64,000 nt of DNA from Pseudomonas sp. R5-89-07 (GCF_003851685.1 NZ_CP027727.1:5208001-5272000); one strand, 5' to 3'. Shown: positions 9,741-22,237, numbered from the stretch's first letter. Numbers and translations are program-made. Notes: generated by a model from the sequence alone, not told the origin.

Positions 9741-11264
9741 ATGCGCCGTATGATTGCACCCGGCTGGCCCGGTAACTTGCTGGCCGTGGTGGCCGGCGCC
9801 ATTACCACCCTGGCGCTGGCGCCGTTTGACATCTGGCCGCTGGCGCTGGTGGCGGTTGGTGTGTTCTATATTGGCCTGCGTGAGCTGACACCGCGCCAGG
9901 CCCTGGGCCGCGGCTGGTGCTTCGGCTTCGGCCTGTTTGGCGCCGGCACCAGCTGGATCTACTACAGCATCCACCACTTCGGCGGCGCTTCGGTGCTGCT
10001 GGCGGGTTTCCTGATGCTGCTGTTCACCGCCGCCATCGCCTGGTTCTTCGCCCTGCCCGCCTGGCTGTGGGCGCGCTGGCTGCGCCGCAATGAAGCGCCG
10101 TTGGCCGATGCGCTGACCTTTGCAGCATTGTGGGTCGGCCAGGAAGCGTTTCGTGGCTGGTTCCTCACCGGTTTCCCGTGGTTGTACTCCGGCTACAGTC
10201 AACTCGACGGCCCGCTCAGCGGTCTCGCGCCTCTGGGCGGGATGTGGCTGATTTCGTTCGCCCTGGCGCTGACGGCCGCCGTGCTGTGCAATCTGCCGCG
10301 CCTGTTGGCGAGCAAGCGCAACAGCTTCATCGCCGCTGGCCTGGCGCTGCTCGTTGCGCCGTGGGCCATTGGCCTGGCGCTCAAGCATCATGCCTGGACC
10401 TCGCCTTCCGGCCCGCCACTGAGCGTGGCCGCCATCCAGGGCAACGTCGAACAGAGCATGAAGTGGGACCCGGATCAGCTCAATGCGCAGCTGGCTCTGT
10501 ACCGCGACATGAGCTTGAGCTCCAAGCGCGTCGACCTGCTGGTGTGGCCGGAAACCGCCGTGCCGGTGCTCAAGGAGTCGGTCGAAGGCTACCTCGGCAT
10601 GATGGGCAAGTTCGCCGCCGGCCGTAATACCGCGCTGATCACCGGGGTACCGATTCGTCAGGAGGTGCGCCATGAAAAGCGCTACTTCAATGGCATCACC
10701 GTGGTCGGCGAAGGTGACGGCACCTACCTCAAGCAAAAGCTGGTGCCCTTCGGCGAGTACGTGCCCTTGCAGGATATGTTGCGCGGCTTGATCGCCTTCT
10801 TCGACCTGCCCATGTCGGATTTTGCCCGCGGCCCTTCCGACCAGCCGATGCTCCAGGCCAAGGGTTATCAGATCGCGCCGTTCATCTGCTATGAAGTGGT
10901 GTACCCGGAGTTCGCCGCCGGCCTGTCGGCCCAGAGCGACCTGCTGCTGACGATCAGCAACGATACGTGGTTCGGCCGCTCCATCGGCCCGCTGCAGCAT
11001 CTGCAGATGGCGCAGATGCGTGCGCTTGAAGCGGGCCGCTGGATGATCCGCGCCACCAACAACGGCGTGACCGGCCTGATCAACCCATTTGGGCAGATTA
11101 CCGCCCAGATCCCGCAGTTCGAGCGCGGCATTCTCTACGGTGAAGTGGTGCCGATGCACAACCTGACGCCATACCTGCAATGGCGGTCGTGGCCGTTGAT
11201 CATCGTGTGCATGCTGCTGTTCGGCTGGGCGCTGCTGGCGGCCCGGATGGCCAAAACGGTCTAA
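9741..11264 (+). CDS. lnt: Apolipoprotein N-acyltransferase
   Basis: Lnt is the inner-membrane enzyme that N-acylates the cysteine of diacyl lipoproteins. The 507-aa product has about six N-terminal membrane spans (residues 10-215), a periplasmic nitrilase domain (about 220-475) with the catalytic triad Glu (VWPETAVP), Lys (LKQKLVPFGEY) and Cys (APFICYEVVYPE), and a C-terminal span. The operon partners are corC and ybeY. Several lipoproteins in the window (LptE, RlpA, the MORN protein) are its likely substrates. Confidence 0.97.
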   Translation: MRRMIAPGWPGNLLAVVAGAITTLALAPFDIWPLALVAVGVFYIGLRELTPRQALGRGWCFGFGLFGAGTSWIYYSIHHFGGASVLLAGFLMLLFTAAIAWFFALPAWLWARWLRRNEAPLADALTFAALWVGQEAFRGWFLTGFPWLYSGYSQLDGPLSGLAPLGGMWLISFALALTAAVLCNLPRLLASKRNSFIAAGLALLVAPWAIGLALKHHAWTSPSGPPLSVAAIQGNVEQSMKWDPDQLNAQLALYRDMSLSSKRVDLLVWPETAVPVLKESVEGYLGMMGKFAAGRNTALITGVPIRQEVRHEKRYFNGITVVGEGDGTYLKQKLVPFGEYVPLQDMLRGLIAFFDLPMSDFARGPSDQPMLQAKGYQIAPFICYEVVYPEFAAGLSAQSDLLLTISNDTWFGRSIGPLQHLQMAQMRALEAGRWMIRATNNGVTGLINPFGQITAQIPQFERGILYGEVVPMHNLTPYLQWRSWPLIIVCMLLFGWALLAARMAKTV

Positions 11265-11282
11265 CAAAATCAAATCGAAGCA

Positions 11283-11466
11283 AATGTGGGAGGGGGCTTG
11301 TCCCCGAGCTTTTTGTAGGAGCGAGCTTGCTCGCGAAAAACTCATGACCCCCGCGTTTATCCAGAATGGGCGCGTTGCCTGGGCATTTTTCGCGAGCAAG
11401 CTCGCTCCTACAATGAATCACTTTCGCTTCACTGACTGGAATTAGGGGCAACCCCCTCCCACATTT
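11283..11466. repeat. Nested REPIN: GTGGGAGG-type doublet interrupted by a TAGGAGCGAGC-type REPIN
   Basis: Outer arms AAATGTGGGAGGGGGCTTG (left) and a degenerate CCCCCTCCCACATTT (right, ends 11466) enclose a complete second repeat at about 11315-11412 with arms GTAGGAGCGAGCTTGCTCGC and its complement. The inner loop closely matches the inner element at 38852-38953. It lies between lnt and the convergent ydcF-like gene. Confidence 0.9.
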
Positions 11467-11478
11467 TGTAGCTCGGCG

Positions 11479-12240
11479 CTATTTGTAGAACAACCGATAC
11501 CCCACCTGCCCCACCGCCTCGTTGATCAGTTGCCCGCTCTGCCACACCGACTTGACCTCCGGCATCCAGCCACCCAGCGGACGCGCGTTGTCCACGCCCA
11601 GGAACCCCACCGGCGCCGGCACCACGGTAAAGCCGGCCTTCTCGAAGCTCCACACCGAACGCGGCATGTGCCAGGCCTGGGTCACCACCACCACGCGCTT
11701 GATGCCCTGCGGCAACAGAATCTCGGCGCTCATCTGCGCATTTTCCCAGGTGGTGCGGCTGCGCTCTTCTTTCCAGCGCACGCTCACGCCGAAGTCATCC
11801 TGCATCGACACGGCCATCAGCTCTGCTTCGCTGGGCGGCGTGCCGTAGTGCAAGCCTCCGGTGGTCAACACCGGCAAACCGGATGCCTTGGCCAAACGCG
11901 CCGCAAAACGCTGACGCTCAAGGCCGATGCCGGTGGGTTGATCGGTGCCCCACGCAATATCGCCGCGCTCACGACCAGAGCCGAGCACCACGATCGCATC
12001 GGCGCGCTGGGCCAGGTTCGCCCAGTCTTCACGGGCCAGGGGCGGCACGGTTTCCAAGGCATGTGCACCCCACTGCACCATCACCGGCAGGCTGATCAAC
12101 CACATCCCGCCCAACCCCAAGGCAAAGCAACATCCCGCCAGGCGCGGACGACTGCGGCGCAACCACCAGGCAAGCGCCAGCAACAGCAAGAAAATACCGG
12201 GCGGCAACAACAGTTGTTTAATGAAATAACGAAAAGGCAT
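11479..12240 (-). CDS. YdcF/ElyC/SanA-family (DUF218) membrane protein
   Basis: The 253-aa protein has two N-terminal membrane spans (about residues 10-25 and 33-55) and a DUF218 domain from about residue 80 (ADAIVVLGSGRER, LTTGG, E..S.TT.EN, VVVTQAWHMPRS), the pattern of ElyC-like proteins tied to envelope carbohydrate metabolism. The ATG at 12240 starts directly before the first span; an in-frame extension to 12276 adds nothing conserved. Its 3' end lies just beside the nested REPIN. Precise function unknown. Confidence 0.85.
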   Translation of the reverse strand: MPFRYFIKQLLLPPGIFLLLLALAWWLRRSRPRLAGCCFALGLGGMWLISLPVMVQWGAHALETVPPLAREDWANLAQRADAIVVLGSGRERGDIAWGTDQPTGIGLERQRFAARLAKASGLPVLTTGGLHYGTPPSEAELMAVSMQDDFGVSVRWKEERSRTTWENAQMSAEILLPQGIKRVVVVTQAWHMPRSVWSFEKAGFTVVPAPVGFLGVDNARPLGGWMPEVKSVWQSGQLINEAVGQVGYRLFYK

Positions 12241-12334
12241 CGGGCATCTCCAAAGATGCCCGAAGCCTAGATGCAACGGGGTTCAGCAACAATCCTTATC
12301 CATCTGTTTTGCTAAAGTAACGGATAACGCGGGG

Positions 12335-15517
<3,183 letters not shown>

Positions 15518-15526
15518 ATCGGATCG

Positions 15527-15550
15527 GGCGCAGGGCTTGAGCCCTGCGCC
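15527..15550 (+). terminator. Strong hairpin in the leuS-lptE gap (no U-run)
   Basis: GGCGCAGGGC and GCCCTGCGCC form a 10-bp stem closed by a TTGA tetraloop. No T-run follows, so it may stabilise or process the mRNA rather than end transcription. Confidence 0.5.
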
Positions 15551-15606
15551 GAACTAAACCTTCAGGGCCTCGATAAGGCCCGCCTGGTTTCAACGGGAGC
15601 AACAAC

Positions 15607-16212
15607 ATGATCAAACGCAATCTGCTGGTAATGGGCCTGGCCGTTCTGTTGAGCGCGTGCGGCTTCCAGCTGCGCGGCACCGGCACCAACGAATTGTCGC
15701 TCAAGGAACTCGACGTCAGCGCACGCAATGCCTACGGCGAGACCGTGACTCAGCTGCGCCAGGCCCTGGAAAACAGCGGTGTGCGCGTCTATACCGGCGC
15801 CACCTACAAGCTGAACCTGGTCGATGAGCGCGAAACCCAGCGCAATATCAGCTACGCCAGTGCCGGCCGCGCCTCGGATGTCGAATTGACCACCACCGTC
15901 AACTTCGAAGTACAAGGCCGCGACCACCTGCCGCTGATGGGTGACAAGATCCAGGTCCAGAAAGTGGTGAGCCACGACGGCAACAACCTGGTGGGTTCGG
16001 ACTCCGAGACCCTTCAGGTGCGCAAGGAAATGCGTCGTGAGCTGGTTCAGCGCATGATGACCCGCCTGCAAACGCTGACCCCGGAAAAACTGGCCGAGCT
16101 GCAGCAGGTCGCCGACAACAAGGCCAAGGCTGACGCCGATGCCCTGAAGGCCGCCCAAGAGTATGAAGACAACACGCCGAAACAGTCGCCTGTTGAAGTG
16201 CCTGTCGAGTAA
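15607..16212 (+). CDS. lptE: LPS-assembly lipoprotein LptE
   Basis: LptE plugs the LptD barrel that inserts lipopolysaccharide into the outer membrane. The 201-aa product has a lipoprotein signal peptide (lipobox LLSAC, lipidated Cys about residue 18) followed by the family start GFQLRG. The last 40 residues are Lys/Ala/Glu-rich. It sits between leuS and holA, the conserved gamma-proteobacterial position. Confidence 0.95.
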   Translation: MIKRNLLVMGLAVLLSACGFQLRGTGTNELSLKELDVSARNAYGETVTQLRQALENSGVRVYTGATYKLNLVDERETQRNISYASAGRASDVELTTTVNFEVQGRDHLPLMGDKIQVQKVVSHDGNNLVGSDSETLQVRKEMRRELVQRMMTRLQTLTPEKLAELQQVADNKAKADADALKAAQEYEDNTPKQSPVEVPVE

Positions 16213-16218
16213 GCCATA

Positions 16219-16239
16219 CGGGGCGCCCAAGGCGCCCCG
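16219..16239 (+). terminator. Hairpin between lptE and holA
   Basis: CGGGGCGCC and GGCGCCCCG are perfect complements with a 3-nt loop, 12 bp before the holA ATG. It lacks a U-run; it might attenuate holA or just separate the messages. Confidence 0.45.
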
Positions 16240-16251
16240 TTCGCCCTGCCT

Positions 16252-17289
16252 ATGAAACTCGCTCCCGCCCAACTCGCCAAACACCTGCAAGGTGGCCTCG
16301 CGCCTGTCTACATTGTCAGCGGCGATGATCCGTTGCTGTGCCAGGAAGCCGCCGATGCCATTCGCACCGCGGCGCGCCAGCAAGGTTTCGACGAACGCCA
16401 GGTATTCAGTGCCGACGCCAGTTTCGACTGGGGAACGTTGCTGCAAGCCGGCGCAAGCATGTCGCTGTTCGCCGAAAAACGCCTGCTGGAACTGCGCCTG
16501 CCCTCGGGCAAGCCCGGTGACAAGGGCGCGGCAGCGTTGATGGAATACTGCTCGCGCCCGGCTGAAGACACGGTGCTGCTGGTCAGCCTGCCCAAGCTCG
16601 ACGGCAGCGCGCAGAAGACCAAATGGGGCAAGGCGCTGGTGGAAGGCCCGCAGACCCAGTTCATTCAGATCTGGCCGGTGGACAGCAGCCAGCTGCCGCA
16701 GTGGATCCGCCAACGCCTGTCACAGTCCGGCTTATCGGCCACGCAGGATGCTGTCGAGCTGATCGCCGCCAGGGTCGAGGGCAACCTGCTTGCCGCCGCC
16801 CAGGAAATCGAAAAGCTCAAGCTGATGGCCGAAGACGGGCAGATCACCGTCGAAACCGTGCAAGGCGCAGTGGCTGACAGTGCGCGTTTTGATGTGTTCG
16901 GGTTGGTGGACGCCATCCTCAACGGCGAACCCGCCCATGCCCTGCGCATGCTTGAAGGGCTGCGCGGCGAGGGTGTGGAACCGCCGGTGATTCTCTGGGC
17001 GCTAGCCCGGGAACTGCGAGTGCTGGCTAACATTGCGCTGCAATACAGCCAGGGCACGCCACTGGACAAATGCTTCAGCCAGGCCCGGCCACCGGTGTGG
17101 GACAAGCGCAAACCCCTGATGAGCAAGGCCCTGCAACGGCACTCGGCGCAACGCTGGGCGCAACTGTTGCTGGAAGCGCAGCGCATCGACGCACAGATCA
17201 AAGGCCAGGCGGCCGGTTCGCCCTGGATGAGCCTGAGCCGCTTGTCACTGTTGATGGCCGGCCAGCGCCTGACGTTACCTGCCGAATAA
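16252..17289 (+). CDS. holA: DNA polymerase III delta subunit
   Basis: HolA (delta) opens the beta sliding clamp within the clamp loader. The 345-aa product fits the family: N-terminal clamp-binding AAA+-like domain starting VYIVSGDDPLLCQEAADAIR, the lid region (LNRLEGNLLAAAQEIEKL-type helix near residue 180, here VEGNLLAAAQEIEKL) and the C-terminal collar domain. It is next to lptE as in E. coli. Confidence 0.95.
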   Translation: MKLAPAQLAKHLQGGLAPVYIVSGDDPLLCQEAADAIRTAARQQGFDERQVFSADASFDWGTLLQAGASMSLFAEKRLLELRLPSGKPGDKGAAALMEYCSRPAEDTVLLVSLPKLDGSAQKTKWGKALVEGPQTQFIQIWPVDSSQLPQWIRQRLSQSGLSATQDAVELIAARVEGNLLAAAQEIEKLKLMAEDGQITVETVQGAVADSARFDVFGLVDAILNGEPAHALRMLEGLRGEGVEPPVILWALARELRVLANIALQYSQGTPLDKCFSQARPPVWDKRKPLMSKALQRHSAQRWAQLLLEAQRIDAQIKGQAAGSPWMSLSRLSLLMAGQRLTLPAE

Positions 17290-17316
17290 CCCTCTCAAAA
17301 ACACCACAGACTCAAT

Positions 17317-17408
17317 AATGTGGGAGGGGGCTTGCCCCCGATGGCGGCGTATCAGTGGTCGATAAATGTCTGACCCACCGCTATCGGGGGCAAGCCCCCT
17401 CCCACATT
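17317..17408. repeat. REPIN, GTGGGAGG type
   Basis: Complete inverted doublet (left arm AATGTGGGAGGGGGCTTG, right arm the complement ending CCCACATT) between holA and arfA. Confidence 0.95.
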
Positions 17409-17507
17409 TTGATCGCGTACTCTTCCTACAGATCGCCGGGCTTTACAGCCGCTCAACTTCGGCAGATGATTTGCACCGCTCCATTTCATTCAATGAGAGA
17501 ACCAACC

Positions 17508-17672
17508 ATGAGCAAAAAGCCATCCAAGCATGGCCCGAACAAGGCCAAATCCATCATCGCCCAGCCACTGTTCCGCAGCCGTCAGGAACGCGCCGGCAAG
17601 GGCAAAGGCGCCTACCGCCGCGAAGCCTTCCAGTCTAATAGCTGGGAGGCTTCTTACTTTCTGGCTGCCTGA
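17508..17672 (+). CDS. arfA: Alternative ribosome-rescue factor A
   Basis: This 54-aa basic protein matches ArfA: SKKPSKHGPNKAK leader, then PLFRSRQERAGKGKGAYRRE and the WEAS motif near the end, closing with SYFLAA. ArfA recruits RF2 to ribosomes stalled without a stop codon and backs up tmRNA. In E. coli the full reading frame is longer and the active form comes from a truncated mRNA; here the coding frame ends naturally just after WEAS, and a small TGCC-TGAA-GGCA hairpin spans the stop codon. The start ATG at 17508 is the only one fitting the family. Confidence 0.9.
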   Translation: MSKKPSKHGPNKAKSIIAQPLFRSRQERAGKGKGAYRREAFQSNSWEASYFLAA

Positions 17673-17734
17673 AGGCAAGCGCCCCTCTGGCATGATAAGG
17701 TCTGTACTTGATTTGTAATTCCCTGGACCTGTGC

Positions 17735-19057
17735 ATGCCCTCTCGTCTTTCCCGTCATTGGCACGTTCGCCAATTGATCGCTGCCTCCAGCCTCATTCTG
17801 CTTGTCGCCTGCGCGGAAAAACCCACCGCCGCGGACGCTCAACCCCTGCCCACGCTCAAGACCGCACCGGCCGTTGCGCCTGCCGTCGTTGCGCCGCTGG
17901 CGGTAGACAACCTGAACATCCAACCGACCCAGACCTTTGCCGAATGGCAGGCGGGCTTCCGTGCCCAAGCCCTGCAAGCCGGGATCAGGGCGGACGTCTT
18001 CGATATCGCCTTTGCCGGCGTTACCCCGGACATGGCGGTGATTCGTGCAGACCGCAGCCAGCCGGAGTTTTCCCGCCCGGTGTGGGAATACATCGACGGC
18101 GCGTTGTCGCCGCTGCGCGTGCGTAATGGCCAGGCGTTGCTGGTCAAGTATGCCGATATCCTGCAGCGCATCGAAGAGCGTTATGGCGTTGATCGCCAGG
18201 CACTGGTCTCGGTGTGGGGCATGGAGAGCAACTTCGGCCAGTTCCAGGGCAATAACTCGGTGATCCGCTCCCTTGCGACCCTGGCCTATGAAGGCCGCCG
18301 CCCGGCGTTCGCGCAGGCGCAACTGCTGGCAGCGCTGCAGATCATCCAGCACGGCGATATCCAGGCCGACCAGATGAAAGGCTCCTGGGCCGGCGCAATG
18401 GGCCAGACCCAGTTCATCCCTACCACCTATAACACCCACGCTGTGGATTTTGACGGCGACGGCCGCCGCGACATCTGGAACAGCCCGGCCGACGCCCTTG
18501 CCTCCACCGCCCATTACCTACAAAGTTCCGGCTGGCAGAAAGGCCAGCCGTGGGGCGTCGAGGTGCAGCAACTGCCTCCAGGCTTCGACTATTCACTGGC
18601 CGACGGCGGCATTCGCAAGACCGTCGCCGAATGGCTGAAACTGGGCATCCAGTTGCCGCCCGGCGCAAGCCTGCCTGCCAATGCCGAGCAACTGTCCGCC
18701 GCCCTGCTGTTGCCGGCCGGCTACCGTGGCCCGGCGTTCCTGGTTCTGGATAACTTCCGTGCGATCCTGAAGTACAACAATTCGTCGTCCTACGCGCTGG
18801 CCGTTGGCCTGCTGTCGGAGCGGTTCGGTGGTGGTGGGGTGATTCGCGGAACCTGGCCCAAGGACGAGCTGCCGCTGAGCCGCTCGCAACGTATCGATCT
18901 GCAGACGGCGCTGAGTGCCAAGGGCTACGACGCCGGCAATGCTGACGGGATCATCGGCGCCAACACGCGCAAGGCGATTCGCGCGGCGCAGCAAGCGCTG
19001 GGCTGGCCGGCGGATGGGTATCCGACGGTGAAGTTGCTGGAGTCGTTGCAGAACTGA
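17735..19057 (+). CDS. Lytic murein transglycosylase, MltB family, with C-terminal peptidoglycan-binding domain
   Basis: This 440-aa outer-membrane lipoprotein (lipobox LLVAC, Cys about residue 27) cleaves glycan strands to 1,6-anhydromuropeptides. The SLT_2 domain covers about residues 65-360 with the catalytic Glu in WGMESNFGQFQG and signature GSWAGAMGQTQFIPTTY. A PG_binding_1 domain closes the protein (SRSQRIDLQTALSAKGYDAG...). The ATG at 17735 starts the signal peptide. A second MltB-like enzyme is at 24630. It corresponds in position to PA3992. Confidence 0.92.
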   Translation: MPSRLSRHWHVRQLIAASSLILLVACAEKPTAADAQPLPTLKTAPAVAPAVVAPLAVDNLNIQPTQTFAEWQAGFRAQALQAGIRADVFDIAFAGVTPDMAVIRADRSQPEFSRPVWEYIDGALSPLRVRNGQALLVKYADILQRIEERYGVDRQALVSVWGMESNFGQFQGNNSVIRSLATLAYEGRRPAFAQAQLLAALQIIQHGDIQADQMKGSWAGAMGQTQFIPTTYNTHAVDFDGDGRRDIWNSPADALASTAHYLQSSGWQKGQPWGVEVQQLPPGFDYSLADGGIRKTVAEWLKLGIQLPPGASLPANAEQLSAALLLPAGYRGPAFLVLDNFRAILKYNNSSSYALAVGLLSERFGGGGVIRGTWPKDELPLSRSQRIDLQTALSAKGYDAGNADGIIGANTRKAIRAAQQALGWPADGYPTVKLLESLQN

Positions 19058-19083
19058 TAGATCGTTGTATGGCGGCTACCGCT

Positions 19084-19174
19084 ATCGGGGGCAAGCCCCC
19101 TCCCACATTTGGAATGCAATCAACTGTGGGAGGGGCGGTGCGACGATTCGACTTGCCCCCGATGACGATTTGGC
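19084..19174. repeat. Reversed-order REP pair with an interrupted arm
   Basis: Here the arm ATCGGGGGCAAGCCCCCTCC (19084-) comes first and GTGGGAGGGG second, the opposite of the normal order. The second arm carries a 16-nt extra segment (CGGTGCGACGATTCGA) before CTTGCCCCCGAT. It sits between two convergent genes and could act as a bidirectional terminator. Confidence 0.85.
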
Positions 19175-19187
19175 AGCCGTTAAAAAA

Positions 19188-20108
19188 TCAGCGGTTCAAC
19201 ACCACATCCTGCTCCAACACCACCTGCTGTCCCCCCGCATCCAGGCGCACCAAAGCGCCCAGCGGCAACGTCAGGTTCGGATCGCAATGCCCGCTGCGCC
19301 AGCCGGACAGCACCGGGATGCACAGCGGTGCGAAGGTCTGCTTCAACAGCCGTTCAAGCCCCGCTTGATCCACGCCCGCAACATCCCCCACCAATACCCC
19401 CGCAACCTGGTCGAGTTTGCCTGCCAGGCGCAGGTGCGTCAGCAAACGGTCGATGCGATAGAGCGGCTCGTTGACGTCCTCGATGAACAGAATGATGCCG
19501 TCAGCGTCAATTTCGTAAGCCGTCCCCATCACCGCCGCGATCATCGACAGGTTGCCGCCCAGCAGGCGCCCGCAGGCGATGCCTGGCTCAATGGTGGTCA
19601 ATGGGAAGGCCACCGGGTGCGTCAGCAGGCTGCCGGCGCCAAGCTGGCCGCGTAGCAGGCTGAACAGCGAGGATTCGGTGGGAGACTGCTTGCCACCGAG
19701 CAAGTCGGCATTGAGCATCGGCCCATGGAAAGTGACGAAGCCCGCGTAGCGGTTGATCGCCAAGTGCAAGGCGGTGATGTCGCTATAGCCCACAAAGGGT
19801 TTGGGGTGCGCGCGCAGCAGGTCGAAATCCAGTGCGTCCAGCAGACGTGGCGTACCGTAGCCGCCGCGCAGGCAGAAAATTGCATCGATTGCAGGGTCGG
19901 CGAAGGCCGCATGCAGGTCGTTGAGGCGTACTTGATCGCTGCCGGCCAGGTAGCCGTCGTTCTCATACACACCGGGGAAAATTCGCAGCTCGTAGCCACG
20001 GGCGCGCATCCACTGCCCGGCTTTTTCGACGTCCAGCGCGGCAGGGCCGGCGGGGGCGATCAGGCCGATGGTGCCTTCGGGGCGCAATGCGGGTACGGGG
20101 GCAGTCAT
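19188..20108 (-). CDS. ldcA: LD-carboxypeptidase (peptidase S66)
   Basis: The 306-aa cytoplasmic enzyme removes the terminal D-Ala from recycled L,D-tetrapeptides. Triad residues are visible: Ser in GYSDIT, Glu in FIEDVNEPLYRIDR, and His in SGHCDPNLTLPLG. The ATG at 20108 has GGAGAA at a good distance; an in-frame TTG six bases earlier is less likely. It is convergent with the lytic transglycosylase gene, so both neighbours act in murein turnover. Confidence 0.92.
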   Translation of the reverse strand: MTAPVPALRPEGTIGLIAPAGPAALDVEKAGQWMRARGYELRIFPGVYENDGYLAGSDQVRLNDLHAAFADPAIDAIFCLRGGYGTPRLLDALDFDLLRAHPKPFVGYSDITALHLAINRYAGFVTFHGPMLNADLLGGKQSPTESSLFSLLRGQLGAGSLLTHPVAFPLTTIEPGIACGRLLGGNLSMIAAVMGTAYEIDADGIILFIEDVNEPLYRIDRLLTHLRLAGKLDQVAGVLVGDVAGVDQAGLERLLKQTFAPLCIPVLSGWRSGHCDPNLTLPLGALVRLDAGGQQVVLEQDVVLNR

Positions 20109-20139
20109 GCACAATTCTCCCTATAGATGACGCTCAACA

Positions 20140-20235
20140 AAATGTGGGAGGGGGCTTGCCCCCGATGGCGGTGTGACAGTCAATACAGGATCGACTGACA
20201 CATCGCAATCGGGGGCAAGCCCCCTCCCACATTGG
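20140..20235. repeat. REPIN, GTGGGAGG type
   Basis: Complete inverted doublet between lipA and ldcA, ending 7 bp from the lipA stop on the minus strand. Confidence 0.95.
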
Positions 20236-20242
20236 GTCTGTG

Positions 20243-21268
20243 TTACGAAACCAGGCTTGCCTTGACCAGCTTGGCCTGCTCGTCAGCATGGTACGAAGAG
20301 CGCACCAGCGGGCCGGAAGCCACGTTCTTGAAGCCCATCTTGTAACCTTCCTCGGCGAACCAGGCGAAGGTGTCCGGGTGCACGAAACGCTGCACCGGCA
20401 AGTGGCTACGGGACGGTTGCAGGTACTGGCCCAGGGTCAGCATATCGATGTCGTGTTCGCGCATGCGCTTCATGACTTCGATGACTTCTTCGTCGGTTTC
20501 GCCCAGGCCCAGCATCAAGCCGGATTTGGTCGGAATGTGCGGCATCATCTGCTTGAACTTCTGCAGCAGGGTCAGCGACCACTGGTAATCCGAACCCGGA
20601 CGCGCAGCCTTGTACAGGCGCGGAACGGTTTCCAGGTTGTGGTTGAACACATCCGGTGGCTCGGCGGCGGTGATTTCCAGCGCCACATCCATGCGGCCAC
20701 GGTAGTCGGGCACCAGGGTTTCGAGCATCACGTTCGGCGACAGCTTGCGGATTTCGCGGATGCAGTCGGCAAAGTGCTGGGCACCGCCGTCACGCAAGTC
20801 GTCACGGTCCACCGAAGTGATCACCACGTACTTGAGTTTCAGGTCGGCAATGGCGATGGCCAGGCTTTGCGGCTCATTGACATCCAGAGGCTTCGGACGA
20901 CCGTGGCCTACGTCGCAGAATGGGCAACGACGGGTGCAGATGTCGCCCATGATCATGAAGGTGGCGGTGCCGCCGGAGAAGCACTCACCCAGGTTCGGGC
21001 AGGAAGCCTCTTCGCACACGCTGTGCAACTTGTGTTTGCGCAGCAGGGCCTTGATACGGTCGACTTCCGGCGAGACCGGGATGCGCACGCGAATCCAGTC
21101 AGGCTTTTTCGGCAGTTCGGTGGTCGGGATGATCTTGACCGGGATGCGTGCAACCTTCTCGGCGCCGCGCAGCTTGACGCCGGCTTCCACCTTGGCACGC
21201 GGGGCCGGGGCTGGACGCTCGGTAACGTCCAGCGTCGGGATCATGGTTTGCACAACATCAGTAGTCAT
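20243..21268 (-). CDS. lipA: Lipoyl synthase
   Basis: LipA inserts two sulfurs into octanoyl-lipoyl domains by radical-SAM chemistry. The 341-aa product has the auxiliary cluster motif [12 protein letters not shown] (about residue 84) and the radical-SAM motif [13 protein letters not shown] (about 112), and ends with the usual RSSYHADE motif. The start codon is one base after the lipB stop, so the pair is translationally linked. Confidence 0.98.
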   Translation of the reverse strand: MTTDVVQTMIPTLDVTERPAPAPRAKVEAGVKLRGAEKVARIPVKIIPTTELPKKPDWIRVRIPVSPEVDRIKALLRKHKLHSVCEEASCPNLGECFSGGTATFMIMGDICTRRCPFCDVGHGRPKPLDVNEPQSLAIAIADLKLKYVVITSVDRDDLRDGGAQHFADCIREIRKLSPNVMLETLVPDYRGRMDVALEITAAEPPDVFNHNLETVPRLYKAARPGSDYQWSLTLLQKFKQMMPHIPTKSGLMLGLGETDEEVIEVMKRMREHDIDMLTLGQYLQPSRSHLPVQRFVHPDTFAWFAEEGYKMGFKNVASGPLVRSSYHADEQAKLVKASLVS

Positions 21269-21269
21269 A

Positions 21270-21917
21270 TCAATCGATTCCGCCCGTCAGGGTCGTCTGC
21301 TCAGCATAGTCGAGGTGTTTGACGAGCTGCGCGCGCAGCCGGGCACTTACCTCGGCAAATTCTATGGGTGTTGCATGGTCGCTCAACTGGGTCATCGCAA
21401 GCCCCGCATAGCCACACGGGTTGATCCGCCGGAACGGTGCCAGGTCCATGTCCACATTCAGGGCCAGGCCATGAAAGGAACAACCGTGACGAATGCGCAG
21501 CCCCAGGGAGGCGATTTTCGCGCCATCCACGTACACACCCGGTGCATCGGGCTTGGCCGCGGCGGTCACGCCGTAACTGGCCAGCAGCTCGATCAGGCAC
21601 GCCTCCATGCGGCTTACCAGGTCACGCACGCCAAACCCCAGCTTGCGCACATCCAGCAGCAGGTAAGCCACCAGTTGGCCAGGCCCATGGTAAGTCACTT
21701 GACCACCACGGTCGACCTGCACCACCGGAATATCACCCGGAAGTAGCAGATGTTCAGCCTTGCCGGCCTGCCCCTGGGTGAATACCGGAGGGTGTTCGAC
21801 CAGCCAGATTTCATCCGGTGCCGAGCTGCCGCGCTCGTTGGTAAAGCGCTGCATGGCGTGCCAGACCGGCTCGTAAGCCATCCGGCCGAGCTCGCGAAAG
21901 CCCAGGACCTGTGACAT
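21270..21917 (-). CDS. lipB: Octanoyl-[ACP]:protein N-octanoyltransferase
   Basis: LipB moves octanoate from ACP to lipoyl domains, giving LipA its substrate. The 215-aa product has [20 protein letters not shown] and [26 protein letters not shown] with the catalytic Lys, and the Cys in INPCGYAG. The ATG at 21917 shares its A with the stop of the upstream DUF493 gene (a GTG one codon earlier is possible). Confidence 0.97.
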   Translation of the reverse strand: MSQVLGFRELGRMAYEPVWHAMQRFTNERGSSAPDEIWLVEHPPVFTQGQAGKAEHLLLPGDIPVVQVDRGGQVTYHGPGQLVAYLLLDVRKLGFGVRDLVSRMEACLIELLASYGVTAAAKPDAPGVYVDGAKIASLGLRIRHGCSFHGLALNVDMDLAPFRRINPCGYAGLAMTQLSDHATPIEFAEVSARLRAQLVKHLDYAEQTTLTGGID

Positions 21918-22198
21918 CACAACACCATGTGCACGAAGCCGGTAGCCCGCAGTTCGCTGTTGATGTTGTAGAGCTGGTCTTGATCAATCGCAATGATGTG
22001 CAACTGGATCGTGGTGTATTTGCCGGTCGAGCTGGAACGCTCATCCACGCGCTCATCGTTGATCGTCGCGTGTTTACGCACAATCTCGATGATCAAGTCT
22101 TTACGGCCAACACCGGTATCGCTGATTACCTTGATGGGATAATCCGTCACCGGGAATTCGATCTTTGGCGCCTTTACTTCTACTTCTTTATCGGTCAT
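21917..22198 (-). CDS. ybeD: DUF493 (YbeD) family protein
   Basis: This 93-aa alpha/beta protein with the family pattern ([27 protein letters not shown]) is possibly a small-molecule-binding, ACT-like regulator, with no proven function. Its conserved place between dacA and lipB suggests a role linked to either. The start ATG at 22198 begins MTDKEVEVK. Confidence 0.92.
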   Translation of the reverse strand: MTDKEVEVKAPKIEFPVTDYPIKVISDTGVGRKDLIIEIVRKHATINDERVDERSSSTGKYTTIQLHIIAIDQDQLYNINSELRATGFVHMVL

Positions 22199-22237
22199 GG
22201 CAGAACAGCCTCGTAAGCGCTAAGCCGTGGCGACGGG

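Noticed and set aside
9729..11399. Long open frame on the minus strand opposite lnt
   Set aside because: It is antisense to a clear lnt gene. Its composition (Gln/His/Arg-rich, low complexity) is typical of GC-rich shadow frames.
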